Below are positions 40,052 to 49,068 of a stretch of DNA of 64,000 nucleotides, one piece after another (the first letter of the stretch is position 1; each line of letters starts with the position of its first letter). Under the pieces are notes generated by a model. The model had not been told where the DNA came from. It saw only the letters and a program-made list of their open reading frames with translations, and did no database searches. The translations under genes were made by a program, and so were the position numbers. This DNA comes from Pseudomonas reidholzensis (GTDB taxonomy: Bacteria > Pseudomonadota > Gammaproteobacteria > Pseudomonadales > Pseudomonadaceae), in contig NZ_UNOZ01000004.1 in the NCBI RefSeq assembly GCF_900536025.1, positions 1-64,000 on the forward strand, written 5' to 3'.

Positions 40052-41851
40052 ATGCAAGCCGCTCCCCCGATGCAACTTGAACCGATGGAATTGGAACATT
40101 GCACGTTGGATCAAATCGTTGACGTGCTTTGCGAGGGTCGACCAATCAATCTCCCTGACGGCGCTGGCGCGTTCGTGTTGGATAATGAAGATGCTCGGGC
40201 GGTGTTGGGCTTTTACGCGAGTCGGAAAGAGCTTTGGGTGCAAGCCAAGCAAGTGGTTGGGGCAGAGGCACAGCAGTTGCTGGAAGCAATCGCTAACCCG
40301 AAGGCGCACGTCGCAACCGGTCGGTCCTTAACCTCGGGCACCGTTCGTCCTCATTGGCGCATTCAAGAACTGCGCGCTCATCGTTTTGCTGGACTACACC
40401 GCCACTGCGGTGCAGGTGGTCAAGCGCCTGAGGTATTCACGCTTCACCTTGATCGTGATGTCACCTGCATTTGGGGGTTCAACGGAGCGGGAAAATCCGC
40501 TCTCCAGAGCGCAATGATGTGGTGCCTGACCGGAAAAGCTCACCGTTCCCAACATATGCCATCCCTTGTCCACAATCCAATCTCTGTGGAAGTCATCTCA
40601 AGCGGCAGTGACGACGAGAAAAACTTTACTCTTCCAGCAATCGTTCCTTTACCTTCAGCGGAGGATCTTTCGCTGCTAGCTGACCGCCCGGCCTGTGATA
40701 CATGGGTGGAACTCGACCTCAAAGACCAAGATGGAAATGTCGCGACGGTGAGACGAGAGCTTAAGCGAAATGATCGAGGGGCGGTCTCGGAGGTTTCCAG
40801 TGGGCTGGAGGCTCTAGCTTTGCCGCAGTGGGCAATTGAAGCCGGAACGCTTATGCCTGCCATCGCTGCAAACATGCGTTTCGACGACAAGACAAGCTTT
40901 GCAGAAGCCATCGCTCAGCTTACAGGGTTGAGGCCGCTGCAGGATCTGGGGCTGCGATTACCGCGCATGGTCCGCCGTCTCGAGAAAGACGAAACCGACT
41001 CTGCTACAGATGCGAAAGACGGTGCTCGCATTCAATTTCTGAACGGGAAGAAGTCCTTTCTCGAAGCTTGGCGAGCTGAAAGCGAAACGCTTGGGCCAGA
41101 ACCAGAATTGCTGACTCCCGATAAGGCAACGGCTGAACAGAATTGCAGAAAGGCTATCGCAGCTGTTCGGGCTAGGTTGATTCAACTTCAAGCTACGGGT
41201 TTGGTGGATATTGAAACGATCCTTGGAAGCTCCGCTTCCGCAGAGACGCCAGAGCGTAGTCAGGGGTTGCTCAATCAACTTGCGTCTGCACGTGAGCACC
41301 TGAGTTCTGCCGCTCTGGCCGGATTACCCTCCCTCCGTGTCCTACAGCAGATAAAGGAGATCAACGATGCGGACAAGGAGTGGCTTGTCGCCAAGCTAAA
41401 TGAATTGGCGCAGCGAGCTGAGGCCCATGTACAGCGGCAGCAGAACAAGCAGCAAGCCGCGCGTCAGCAGCTCTACACCATGGTTGCGCAGTGGCATCAA
41501 AGACAAAACCCCCACCAACCGATCATGGATTGCCCCGTTTGCGGAACGGATTTGGCTGAGGTGCCAGCTGACGCTTTGTTAGATAGCGACATTGCCGCTG
41601 CTCTGCAGATAGGACTTGGAGCACACAGTGACGCCACAAAATCTCTGGCTGAATGGCAGCAAGCTGCTGCGAGTGAGCTACGTGAGTCTCTCCCGGAGAG
41701 TTTGAAATTTTTTATTGATTACAAAAACCGGAGTAGCATTCTTGATCTTTGCAAATCTGCGTATGTAATTGAAGCTCTTAAAGATAATTGTTTCGCAACC
41801 GATCTACGTCCCCTTCAATCGTGTGCACATAAGCTATGGGATGCGCTGTAG
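40052..41851 (+). CDS. Rad50/SMC-like ATPase, N-terminal half with zinc hook (part 1 of a split ATPase)
   Basis: This 599-residue protein starts at the ATG with AAGGA eight bases upstream (an in-frame TTG/ATG cluster lies at 40025-40036). Residues 1-105 are an unrecognised N-terminal domain. Residues 110-160 carry WRIQELRAHRFAG, FTLHLDRDVTCIWGFNGAGK: an SMC-type N-lobe with Walker A GFNGAGKS (142-149). A long helical region follows and CPVCGT (C494/C497) forms a Rad50-like zinc hook. No Walker B, signature or D-loop is present; these appear in the next protein, which overlaps by 16 bases. Low-GC codon use compared with the core genes. Likely function: DNA-end or structure sensing in phage defence, by inference from the family. 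Confidence 0.72.
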   Translation: MQAAPPMQLEPMELEHCTLDQIVDVLCEGRPINLPDGAGAFVLDNEDARAVLGFYASRKELWVQAKQVVGAEAQQLLEAIANPKAHVATGRSLTSGTVRPHWRIQELRAHRFAGLHRHCGAGGQAPEVFTLHLDRDVTCIWGFNGAGKSALQSAMMWCLTGKAHRSQHMPSLVHNPISVEVISSGSDDEKNFTLPAIVPLPSAEDLSLLADRPACDTWVELDLKDQDGNVATVRRELKRNDRGAVSEVSSGLEALALPQWAIEAGTLMPAIAANMRFDDKTSFAEAIAQLTGLRPLQDLGLRLPRMVRRLEKDETDSATDAKDGARIQFLNGKKSFLEAWRAESETLGPEPELLTPDKATAEQNCRKAIAAVRARLIQLQATGLVDIETILGSSASAETPERSQGLLNQLASAREHLSSAALAGLPSLRVLQQIKEINDADKEWLVAKLNELAQRAEAHVQRQQNKQQAARQQLYTMVAQWHQRQNPHQPIMDCPVCGTDLAEVPADALLDSDIAAALQIGLGAHSDATKSLAEWQQAAASELRESLPESLKFFIDYKNRSSILDLCKSAYVIEALKDNCFATDLRPLQSCAHKLWDAL

Positions 41852-44043
41852 CGAAGCTCCCGCTTTCAAAACTCGACCTGCCGGACCAAATCACGTTGCC
41901 GAAGGATCTCGCTGGCGGGGTACTCGCTAGCCGATTCGAAAATTTGCAGCACGCCTTGACTTTGAGCGCTCAACGCAAGGCTGTAGACGGTCTGATGCAG
42001 CCACTACTGGCGAGCTATCTAGGGAATTGGTCATTTTCACGAGGTGAAAAAATCGATGAGGTGATCGTTTTGGGCATGCTGCCGATACGGCATCAAGTGC
42101 TTGTACTCATCCAAGCGATCAACGCCGCAGAACCTCTTATTGGCCTGACACGTCAGATTGACGTGATCGAAGCGGCTCGTAACCATTGGGTAGCCGCGAG
42201 TCATAGACTGAGGCTTATCAAGCGCGCAGCAATAGCCGTTCAAATGCTCACCCGACTCCCGGAGTTGGTCGAACACCAGGTTCAAGGCCTCATTCACACG
42301 CTAGAGGCACGGACGACCGATTGGCTTAATCTGATATATCGTCCTCACTACAATGGTGGGCCTCGGTACGTTGGTCTCGACCCTTCCCGCGCCCAAGGGA
42401 TAGGACTGTATGCGGGCCTCGGTATCGTGCGCGTTCAGGCCCATCAAATCATGAACTCTTCACACTTGAGAGCCTGTGTATGGGCGTTCGTCTTTAGCCT
42501 TTGGGAGCGTATCCGTGCGCGGACGGGAGCATTGGAGATCCTCCAGCTGGACGATCCTCAAACTTTTTTTGATCCAATAAACACTGAAAATGTCGCGGCT
42601 GCTGTTCCAGTATTAGTGGCCGCGGGGATGGCCATCCTCATCACCTCGAACGACAATCGGTTCATCGCAGCTGTTAAGGACAAACTTCCAAGAAGCTCTT
42701 CTGCGCATCCATCATGGACAATGCTTCAGATCAGCCCTCTGTCTTCGTCCAGATCAACGGTTGCGCTGACACCGACGCTCGATGAAGTCAGAGAGAGGCA
42801 CCATGAATGGGCCGATTCCCCCAATGATGTTGTCATGAGTCAGCAATTTGTGGAGCGAGTTCGGCTACACATCGAGAATCGACTTTGGGACCTGCTCGCA
42901 GCTGATCCGATGTTAATCTACAAACCAACCCTTGCAGATCTAATTGGTCACATCGCGTGCGCGCGCAACGCTGGCGAGCCGCCGTTTCACGAACCTCCTT
43001 TTGAAAAGCTCTTGAACTGCAGTCACTTGAAGTCGGGGACCCATTTCTACACGGCAATCAACCAAGCACACCATGACCTCCGGAAGATCACACCTTACGA
43101 TGCCGGAGTGGTCGAAGAAGGATTCTTGGAAGTGGACCGAATGATCCGCAGTTGCGCCGCAGCATACGCACGGTTCATGGGGAGACTAACTCGTGACGAT
43201 GAAGACATGTTCTTCGCGGAAGCCCCACCGGCACCAGCCGCGCTGGATAATACTCATCACCAATATCATATCCACGGTGACTTCAGTGCGCAGACGCAGA
43301 ACCACGTAGCTTCATCGAGAGCACTTACAGCTAGTCTCTCCCTACAGAGTCTGGGCGATATTGCCCTTTACGCAATACAAAGCGACTCCCTGGGGGCGTT
43401 CGCCCGTAAAGGGCAAGTAGTGATTGTTTCCCTTGACCGCGCAGCCAAGTGTGGCGAGCCGGTCGTAGCACTGTACAACGACAAGATATTTGCTCGCCGA
43501 TATCATTCGGACAAATCGGATGTCAGCAAGCTAACACTTGCGTGTGAGCAATCTGTGAGCGAGAGAGTCGCACCGGCGTTGGTGCTGCGCCGAAATAAAG
43601 TCCGTCTCATGCCAATCGTTGGAGTCCTCTACGATTCGGTAGCAGCGGTCGGTAGAGATGAGGCCCAAGCTCTTAGTAACAGCGCAATCTTGGGAACGCC
43701 GCTCGCTGCCGCCAGGGTCGTCGATCATAGTGGCTACCCACTTATACGTCACCACGACTGGGTACTACTGGAACACCACAATTTTGTCAATTCTAAAGAT
43801 TTGCAACTCTTACAGGGCGAGCTTGTAGCTTTTGTTGCCAGTAAAGACGGCCATAAGGATGCATATCTGAAGCGGGTCGGCATGTCAATCAGTGGGGAAT
43901 TGCGAATTTTCGAAAGCGCAGGGACTTTCGGCGATGCGGTGGCGGTGTGTTGTGGGCCTGAGCAATCCCCGGGGTTCTCGCACTTGATCAATGTGTGGCG
44001 TGTTCGCGGAGTACTTCGAGGCCTCACTGATCCGATCCATTGA
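41836..44043 (+). CDS. ATPase C-terminal half fused to two tandem LexA/S24-like domains (part 2 of a split ATPase)
   Basis: This is a 735-residue protein. Residues 1-200 look helical; 203-223 (MNSSHLRACVWAFVFSLW) resembles an ABC signature helix and 233-246 (LEILQLDDPQTFFD) a Walker B with following D-loop, then AILITSNDNRFI. This is the missing C-lobe of the ATPase encoded upstream. Residues 510-600 and 625-730 each read as an S24/LexA-type domain: GQVVIVSLD..GEPVVALYNDKIFARR..LMPIVGVLYD and HSGYPLIRHHDWVLLE..GELVAF..YLKRVG..VRGVLRG. In the second, S632 and K679 occupy the Ser-Lys dyad positions; in the first, S518 is present but the Lys position is Arg. A TAA at 41830 in this frame argues against a simple frameshift of a single gene. 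Confidence 0.7.
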   Translation: MGCAVAKLPLSKLDLPDQITLPKDLAGGVLASRFENLQHALTLSAQRKAVDGLMQPLLASYLGNWSFSRGEKIDEVIVLGMLPIRHQVLVLIQAINAAEPLIGLTRQIDVIEAARNHWVAASHRLRLIKRAAIAVQMLTRLPELVEHQVQGLIHTLEARTTDWLNLIYRPHYNGGPRYVGLDPSRAQGIGLYAGLGIVRVQAHQIMNSSHLRACVWAFVFSLWERIRARTGALEILQLDDPQTFFDPINTENVAAAVPVLVAAGMAILITSNDNRFIAAVKDKLPRSSSAHPSWTMLQISPLSSSRSTVALTPTLDEVRERHHEWADSPNDVVMSQQFVERVRLHIENRLWDLLAADPMLIYKPTLADLIGHIACARNAGEPPFHEPPFEKLLNCSHLKSGTHFYTAINQAHHDLRKITPYDAGVVEEGFLEVDRMIRSCAAAYARFMGRLTRDDEDMFFAEAPPAPAALDNTHHQYHIHGDFSAQTQNHVASSRALTASLSLQSLGDIALYAIQSDSLGAFARKGQVVIVSLDRAAKCGEPVVALYNDKIFARRYHSDKSDVSKLTLACEQSVSERVAPALVLRRNKVRLMPIVGVLYDSVAAVGRDEAQALSNSAILGTPLAAARVVDHSGYPLIRHHDWVLLEHHNFVNSKDLQLLQGELVAFVASKDGHKDAYLKRVGMSISGELRIFESAGTFGDAVAVCCGPEQSPGFSHLINVWRVRGVLRGLTDPIH

Positions 44044-44073
44044 ATGGATGATTGAGCCGACGGCTTGCAGCAC

Positions 44074-44097
44074 TGCCTACAGTCATGATTGTAGGCA
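44074..44097. repeat. Inverted repeat after the split-ATPase operon
   Basis: TGCCTACA-GTCATGAT-TGTAGGCA has 8-bp perfect arms and an 8-base loop, 30 bases after the stop. It lacks a T tract, so it is at most a weak terminator. Confidence 0.5.
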
Positions 44098-44329
44098 CTG
44101 ACGCGGCGTGACCAATTTTCGGCCTAGAGCCGTCGTCGATCGCGATCCCCTGGGGATAATGTTAGAGGCAGAACCCTTTACCGTTCAGAAAAATAACCAT
44201 CAATTCAATGTCTTTTGTGTTGAAACGATGTAATCGTCCGGCCAAGTCACCTTCCGTACTCCAGTTTTGAGGGCGATGGTGTCCGCGTATTTTTAAGCGG
44301 CCGCGATCACCCTTATCGCCAGGATTTCC

Positions 44330-44506
44330 ATGCGCCAACGAAGCTCTTATCCGAAGCTTTTCAAAGCCCAGGTCGTTCAGGAATGCCTGCGACTTGGCGC
44401 AACTGTGTCTAGTGTCTCCATCAGCCACGGCATCAATGCCAACGTCATCCGTAAATGGATGCCGCTCTATCGAGACCCGCCGGGGGCAGCTTCACTCCCG
44501 GCATAA
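44330..44506 (+). pseudogene. tnpA: IS66 TnpA fragment
   Basis: 58 codons beginning MRQRSYPKLFKAQVVQECLR and containing SHGINANVIRKW, the helix-turn-helix start of the IS66 accessory protein TnpA. It stops after RDPPGAASLPA, about half the normal length. Confidence 0.75.
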
Positions 44507-44509
44507 AGC

Positions 44510-45790
44510 CGCACCTAAACGGCCAGCCGAAGCGTCAGTGCCTCCCAACTGCGCCACAGGTGGGACCCCGGCAATCCCCGAAACGTGCGCCATTGCCGCC
44601 GCAGTTTCCAGGCACGGTGATTCGTCACGAACCAGAAAACACCCAGTGCGTCTGTGGCTGCCAACTTTAAAGCATGGGCTAAGACGTTAGCGAGAAGCTG
44701 GATTACACGCCGGGCGTGTTTACCGTCGAGCAACAAGTACGCGGCAAGTGGGCCTGCCGTCAGTGCGAAACACTGATCCAGGCGCCGGTGCCGGCGCAAG
44801 TTATCGACAAAGGTATCCCGACCGCAGGCTTGCTGGCACACGTCATGGTGGCCAAGTTTGCCGATCACTTGCCGTTGTACCGGCAGGAGAAAATCTTCGG
44901 CCGCGCCGGGCTGGTAATTGCTCGTTCGACCTTGGCCCAGTGGGTCGGAAAAGCCGGCGTGCGGCTCCAGCCGCTAGTCGACGCACTGCGTGAAGCAGTG
45001 CTGAGCCACGGCGTGATTCACGCCGATGAACCACCGCTGCAAATGCTTGCGCCGGGCGAGAAGAAACCCACCGGGCCTACGTCTATGCCTACAGCGCTAC
45101 GCCGTTTTCGGCGCTCAAAGTAGTGGTGCATGACTTCAGCCGAAGCCGTGCTGGCGAAAATGCACGCAACTTCCTGGGTGATTGGAGCGGCGAGCTGGTC
45201 TGCGACGTACAACGCCGGTTTTGAGCAAGGCATCACTGAAATCGGCTGTATGCCTCGCGCCCGTCGCAAGTTTTTCAATCTGCACGTGGCGAACAAAACC
45301 CAACTGGCCGAACAAGCGCTGCACTCGATCAGCGGCTTGTTCGAGGTCAAACGCCAAGCGCGGGACATGAGTGATGAGGATCGCTGGCGAAGACGTCAGG
45401 TATGGCGGTACTGATCATCAAAACACTTTATGACTGGATGTTGGCCCAGCGCGACCTGGTACCCAACGGATCAGCCACAGCTAAAGTCCTCAATTACAAC
45501 CTGAAACGCTGGTAACGCTGACGCGCTGCCTGGACGATGGGGCTGTGCCCATCGACAACAACCAGGTTGAGAACCAGATACGGCCATGGGCACTCGGACG
45601 CTCGAACTAATTGTTTGCCGGGTCGCTTCGCAGTGGCAAACGGGCGGCTGCAATCATGAGCCTTATCCAATCGGCGCGCATGAAGGGGCATGATCCGTAT
45701 GCCTATCTCAAAGGTGTGCTGACGCGGCTGCCGACGCAGCTGGCCAGTGAGATCGGGCAATTGCTGTCGCATCAGTGGGTGCCGGCCTGA
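44510..45790 (+). pseudogene. tnpC: IS66 transposase TnpC, multiply frameshifted
   Basis: Recognisable pieces in successive frames are KWACRQCETLIQAPVPAQVI and ADHLPLYRQEKIFGRAGL (frame of 44716-45123), FEQGITEIGCMPRARRKFF (frame of 45130-45414) and DNNQVENQIRPWALGRSN with KRAAAIMSLIQSARMKGHDP (45550-45790). Together they span the DDE transposase from zinc finger to C-terminus. At least two frameshifts and an in-frame stop make it inactive. Confidence 0.82.
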
Positions 45791-45805
45791 CTTACCAAGG
45801 TGAGT

Positions 45806-45822
45806 TCGCCGGACGCTTACAG
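45806..45822. repeat. Probable IS66 right terminal repeat
   Basis: GTTCGCCGGACGCTTAC, whose complement GTAAGCGTCCGGCGAAC is of the IS66-end type, lies 16 bases after the TnpC remnant. Confidence 0.6.
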
Positions 45823-45988
45823 CTCGTAGCCGCGGGGGCTCGGATCTTGGCCGCGAATCTTCACTGAGGCGGCGCAGGCATGGTGTTATCGGGGTTGTCG
45901 ATTCCTGGCTTCGGCCCATCGCCTAGGGAGCTTCAGCGAGACGATGTACAAGGCCACGCTAAAGGCATCACGCCGAAGCGTAACCCTG

Positions 45989-46014
45989 AAACAGCCCGCA
46001 TATGCGGGCTGTTT
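45989..46014 (-). terminator. 26-base perfect palindrome, terminator of the small minus-strand genes
   Basis: AAACAGCCCGCA/TGCGGGCTGTTT with a TA centre. It follows the stop of the 46038-46343 gene and ends in Ts. Confidence 0.75.
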
Positions 46015-46037
46015 GCTAAGGCTTGAGATGGACGAAG

Positions 46038-46343
46038 TCAAAGATCACGGTCCGGGTCTGACTCGCCATCATCTTCGATGCTATTCGCCATGGCCGGCTT
46101 GGTTGTATCGCGGCTTGGAGATATTAAAGTTCCAGGCTCACCTGTATAAGGATTTATATTTCCTAACGTGCTCCAGTTGTTCCCAAGATTTCCATCTGGG
46201 GCTGATCGATAATGAGCTTGTACATGGGTGCCATCGCTGCGCGTATATGCGCCAACGTAAACATCCTTCGCACAAACTGTTTCCGCACAAAACCCTAATG
46301 TTAGCGAGACCAATCCAGCTACAGATATGTATTTTTCAAACAC
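46038..46343 (-). CDS. Small secreted protein with a 'YTRSDGTHVQAHYRSAPDG' motif
   Basis: This 101-residue protein has an N-terminal signal peptide (ISVAGLVSLTLGFCAETVCA, cleavage near residue 25), then VYVGAYTRSDGTHVQAHYRS, NNWSTLGNINPYTGEPGT. The motif 'Y-x-R-x-D-G-T-x-V-x-x-H-x-R-S' followed by 'N-x-N-P-Y-T-G' is widespread in small bacterial exported proteins of unknown role. Its own terminator follows. Confidence 0.7.
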   Translation of the reverse strand: MFEKYISVAGLVSLTLGFCAETVCAKDVYVGAYTRSDGTHVQAHYRSAPDGNLGNNWSTLGNINPYTGEPGTLISPSRDTTKPAMANSIEDDGESDPDRDL

Positions 46344-46421
46344 AAAGCTTTCTCCTGACGTCTAAGCATATTGCCGAAGCCCCACGCTGCAGGGCCTTGG
46401 GTGTACCTGGTGCGTTGTCCT

Positions 46422-46628
46422 TCAATAGCCCTGCAATTCGTAAACCCCGCCAGCCCGTACCAAAAGCTCGGTAATATGGGCATCGGTTGCTTGCTCATCA
46501 GGGTCGATTCTCCATTGGCCGAAACCGTCGTGTACAACCCAAGTGTCCCCAATCACCCAAGTGATCGCCCACTTACCGTGGGGGTCGCAAACCTGCTTTG
46601 CAGCCTCAACCAGCAGGGGAAGTAGCAC
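46422..46628 (-). CDS. Hypothetical small protein
   Basis: 68 codons beginning MLLPLLVEAAKQVCDPHGKW, soluble, with a tryptophan-rich centre (WAITWVIGDTWVVHDGFGQW). It overlaps a second frame (46319-46552), so only one of the two is likely real; this one has the more protein-like composition. No family recognised. Confidence 0.4.
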   Translation of the reverse strand: MLLPLLVEAAKQVCDPHGKWAITWVIGDTWVVHDGFGQWRIDPDEQATDAHITELLVRAGGVYELQGY

Positions 46629-46676
46629 GTCTTCATCATCCTGCCCGGGATTTTCCTCGTTACAGGTAACGGCTGG

Positions 46677-46904
46677 TCAGCCCTGGTCCCCGACACCCAT
46701 CTCAGTCAGCCGACGAGCACGGCGCTTCTGTGCATCATCGCGATAGCATTGCACTGCCGGCGCAGTAACCAGCTGAGCGTCGTAGAGCGCATCGATGTAA
46801 CCAGTTGCATACGCCGTAGCAAAGCGCACTTCCATCGGATGTTCGGCGATGTCAATCAAGTCCAGTGCGTGGACAATTTTGATGTCTGGGGTGGCGGTGG
46901 CCAT
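46677..46904 (-). CDS. Hypothetical small protein
   Basis: 75 residues, MATATPDIKIVHALDLIDIA..., predicted soluble and helical, with a basic C-terminal part (DDAQKRRARRLTEMG). In a row of short same-strand genes typical of phage or integrative elements. No family recognised. Confidence 0.5.
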   Translation of the reverse strand: MATATPDIKIVHALDLIDIAEHPMEVRFATAYATGYIDALYDAQLVTAPAVQCYRDDAQKRRARRLTEMGVGDQG

Positions 46905-47010
46905 TTCGTCATTCCTTCGATGGGGTGGACGCCGATGCAGAGTCCTCTACTGCCGCAGCCCAGCATGGGCTGGGCTTGGGCGTACCTGGGCGTTTTGCCG
47001 ACTGATCCGC

Positions 47011-47289
47011 TCAGTTCATCTGAGCCCGCTTATGAGTGGCTACAGCGTCAAGGAGCATCCCAACGTCGATGCCCTGATGCGGGGTCAAAACAAGCCCGTG
47101 TATCAGCCCTCTCAGGAGTCCCCCTGCCTCTGCCATTACCAGCTCCAGATGACGGCCGTCACTCACTGAGTCGATTACCTCAAGCATCGTAACCAGGATC
47201 GGCAAATCGACTGGGTTGAGATTCAATGATTCCAGTTTGCGCTTGGCAGCCTCGCAGTCCAGTGGAAGTGTTGCGATTTTGCTCATCAT
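47011..47289 (-). CDS. Hypothetical small protein
   Basis: 92 residues, MMSKIATLPLDCEAAKRKLE..., predicted all-helical (ILVTMLEVIDSVSDGRHLEL, AGGLLRGLIHGLVLTPHQG). Same strand and spacing as its neighbours. No function can be assigned. Confidence 0.5.
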   Translation of the reverse strand: MMSKIATLPLDCEAAKRKLESLNLNPVDLPILVTMLEVIDSVSDGRHLELVMAEAGGLLRGLIHGLVLTPHQGIDVGMLLDAVATHKRAQMN

Positions 47290-47381
47290 AAAAATTCCTT
47301 ATTTAGTGAACGCGAAATGCGTCTTCCCTTACTGACTTGGCCTCGGTTTGCCGGGGCTTGGGGTGCAACTGAGCGGTTCCC

Positions 47382-47633
47382 TTAACTGGCGCCGAGGGTT
47401 TCGGCGCGCACGCCGGCCATGGAGCCAATCAGCAGGTTGAATGCCCCGCGCTCCTCGGGGCTGATCAGCGTCGGGTGCAGCGCCTCTACGCGGGCATACA
47501 AGGACGCCTGCTGCGCCTGCCCAGCCGCTAGGTCGGTGACCTGGCCCAGCGCCGCAATGGCCTGATGCACGGCGATCAGATCGGCCAGGCGGGAATGCTC
47601 GAAGCTGTTAGGCGAAGTCGGGTCGTTGCTCAT
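47382..47633 (-). CDS. Hypothetical small protein
   Basis: 83 residues from MSNDPTSPNSFEHSRLADL, helical, with HTH-free composition (AIAALGQVTDLAAGQAQQAS). A longer start at 47651 is possible; AAGGAA lies about 11 bases before the chosen ATG. Part of the small-gene row of the island. Confidence 0.5.
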   Translation of the reverse strand: MSNDPTSPNSFEHSRLADLIAVHQAIAALGQVTDLAAGQAQQASLYARVEALHPTLISPEERGAFNLLIGSMAGVRAETLGAS

Positions 47634-47780
47634 TGGGCGAGGTTCCTTCAATTATGAGGGGGGTGGGCTTAGTTCGTTACGGTCCTGCCCCTACGTCCTC
47701 GGCCCCGGTTCACTGCCGGGGCTTGGGTGCAGCTGAGCGTTTTCCTTCAACAAAGTAGGCCCTCACGGGCCCACCTAGAT

Positions 47781-48068
47781 TTACTCTTTGATTAGGGCGC
47801 CCCAGTTAATGTCGTCGCGCTCTTCAACCACGATGTTAATGCCACAGTAAAGTTTTGCGCCGACGCGGGTGTAGCTAAAGAGGCGTGTCTTCACCACGCC
47901 TTTCACGCTAACGTGCCCTTCCATCGCCGGGACGTATACGACGTCCCCGACATTGGGTATGAGAGCGAATCCCGACTCGCTGTCAAATTCCACACCGACG
48001 ACATCGCCATCGTCGGAAGGTCGCTGGTGGCTCTTGTGCAGTTGCTGATAGTCGATGCTGTACTTCAT
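47781..48068 (-). CDS. Hypothetical small protein
   Basis: 95 residues, MKYSIDYQQLHKSHQRPSDD..., predicted beta-rich (GDVVGVEFDSESGFALIPNVGDVVYVPAMEG...). Ends GALIKE. No family recognised. A longer overlapping frame at 47983-48312 is judged a shadow. Confidence 0.5.
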   Translation of the reverse strand: MKYSIDYQQLHKSHQRPSDDGDVVGVEFDSESGFALIPNVGDVVYVPAMEGHVSVKGVVKTRLFSYTRVGAKLYCGINIVVEERDDINWGALIKE

Positions 48069-48265
48069 TTATGACTCCTTGAATTGCCGTCAATGAACGC
48101 ACGTACATGGTGCGAATGACCTTCTGTGTTACTCCATTGTGCAACTCCATATCGTGGACGCTAAAACGGGCGTCCTCTACGGCCTCGGCCCGCACAGGGC
48201 GGCCTTGAAGGTGCATAGGGTCCATTCCAATGCAAAGATGGATCCAATAAACACTACTGATGTCG

Positions 48266-48847
48266 CTATGCCAGTGCAACCTCGAATGCATGTCGGATTG
48301 TCGCTTGGTCAACGGTCAGATAAGGCTTGCTGTGATCAAGACAGGAATGACCAAGAATAGTCTGCACCGTCTCAACATCTCCTGTTGCCGCCAGCACCTT
48401 GGCCGCTAGGGAGCGCCTGTCGCTGCGCGACGATCCCAGCTCGTTACCTGCCTCCCGGTAGAGCATGCTGATGGTTTGCTGCAGCGAATCACAATCCCGA
48501 TACACCTCTGGTCCCCCGGCCAGTTCGCGGTACTTGAACGTCAGTTCAAAGGCATGGCCCTTGTGTGTGGTGACCAGTTTCGAACTTGGGCGTAGACCTC
48601 GGTATTCGTCACTGCCGGAAAGCCCCCTGCGGCGCCGCAAGCGGACTGTGATCCACGCGTCCAAGGCGGCAAGGCATAGCGGATGGGTGAGGTAAGCATT
48701 GCGCGGTCGGCAGCCCTTGGTGATGTCTGCGCGTAGATATACCTCGGGTTTGATGGCCCCGCTGGGATATAGCACGTCTGCTACCTCTAGCAAGGCCAGC
48801 TCGGTTACGCGAACGCCAGTCGGGTGTGTGAGCCACAAAAGCATCAC
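48266..48847 (-). CDS. Short tyrosine recombinase (integrase), start unclear
   Basis: 193 residues from a GTG at 48847. Catalytic features in order are R13 in TGVRVTELALLEV, the beta-hairpin Lys region ITKGCRP, the box II region with R144/R145 (SDRRSLAAKVLAATGD), H167 (ILGHS) and Tyr176 (HSKPYL). Coding-like sequence continues upstream in frame (APDPRSICDWRLPERD) to a TAG near 48980 with no ATG, GTG or TTG before 48847, so the true start is either this GTG, a rare codon or lost. The protein has no room for an N-terminal core-binding domain. It is the only integrase in the island and its likely mobility enzyme. Confidence 0.72.
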   Translation of the reverse strand: MMLLWLTHPTGVRVTELALLEVADVLYPSGAIKPEVYLRADITKGCRPRNAYLTHPLCLAALDAWITVRLRRRRGLSGSDEYRGLRPSSKLVTTHKGHAFELTFKYRELAGGPEVYRDCDSLQQTISMLYREAGNELGSSRSDRRSLAAKVLAATGDVETVQTILGHSCLDHSKPYLTVDQATIRHAFEVALA

Positions 48848-49068
48848 GTCGCGCTCTGGTAGGCGCCAGTCACAGATGCTACGCGGATCGGGTGCTTGAA
48901 TTGTCCAGGGCGAAGGGATGTTGCTCGGCGGATGGGTGCAGTCATGGGGCTCTCTGTCAGGATTGGTGACGAATCGCTAACGATCCAGAGAGAGTTGGCA
49001 GCGGGCCTCCTGAACAGCTTACAGGCCCGCGTGCCGTGGTGTTCACGGAAAATCAGAATGCTGGCAGG

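Larger units (their letters stand above)
44330..45790 (+). mobile_element. Decayed IS66-family insertion sequence
   Basis: An IS66-type tnpA start, no tnpB, and a frameshifted tnpC follow each other. At the right, GTTCGCCGGACGCTTAC (45806-45822) has the sequence expected of an IS66 terminal repeat. I could not find the matching left end, so the left side is probably lost. The element is non-functional. Confidence 0.8.

Noticed and set aside
44162..44428. An 88-codon minus-strand frame over the IS66 tnpA start
   Set aside because: Antisense to a recognisable tnpA fragment, so a shadow.
47983..48312. A 109-codon minus-strand frame
   Set aside because: Overlaps the recombinase and a better small gene; composition not protein-like.
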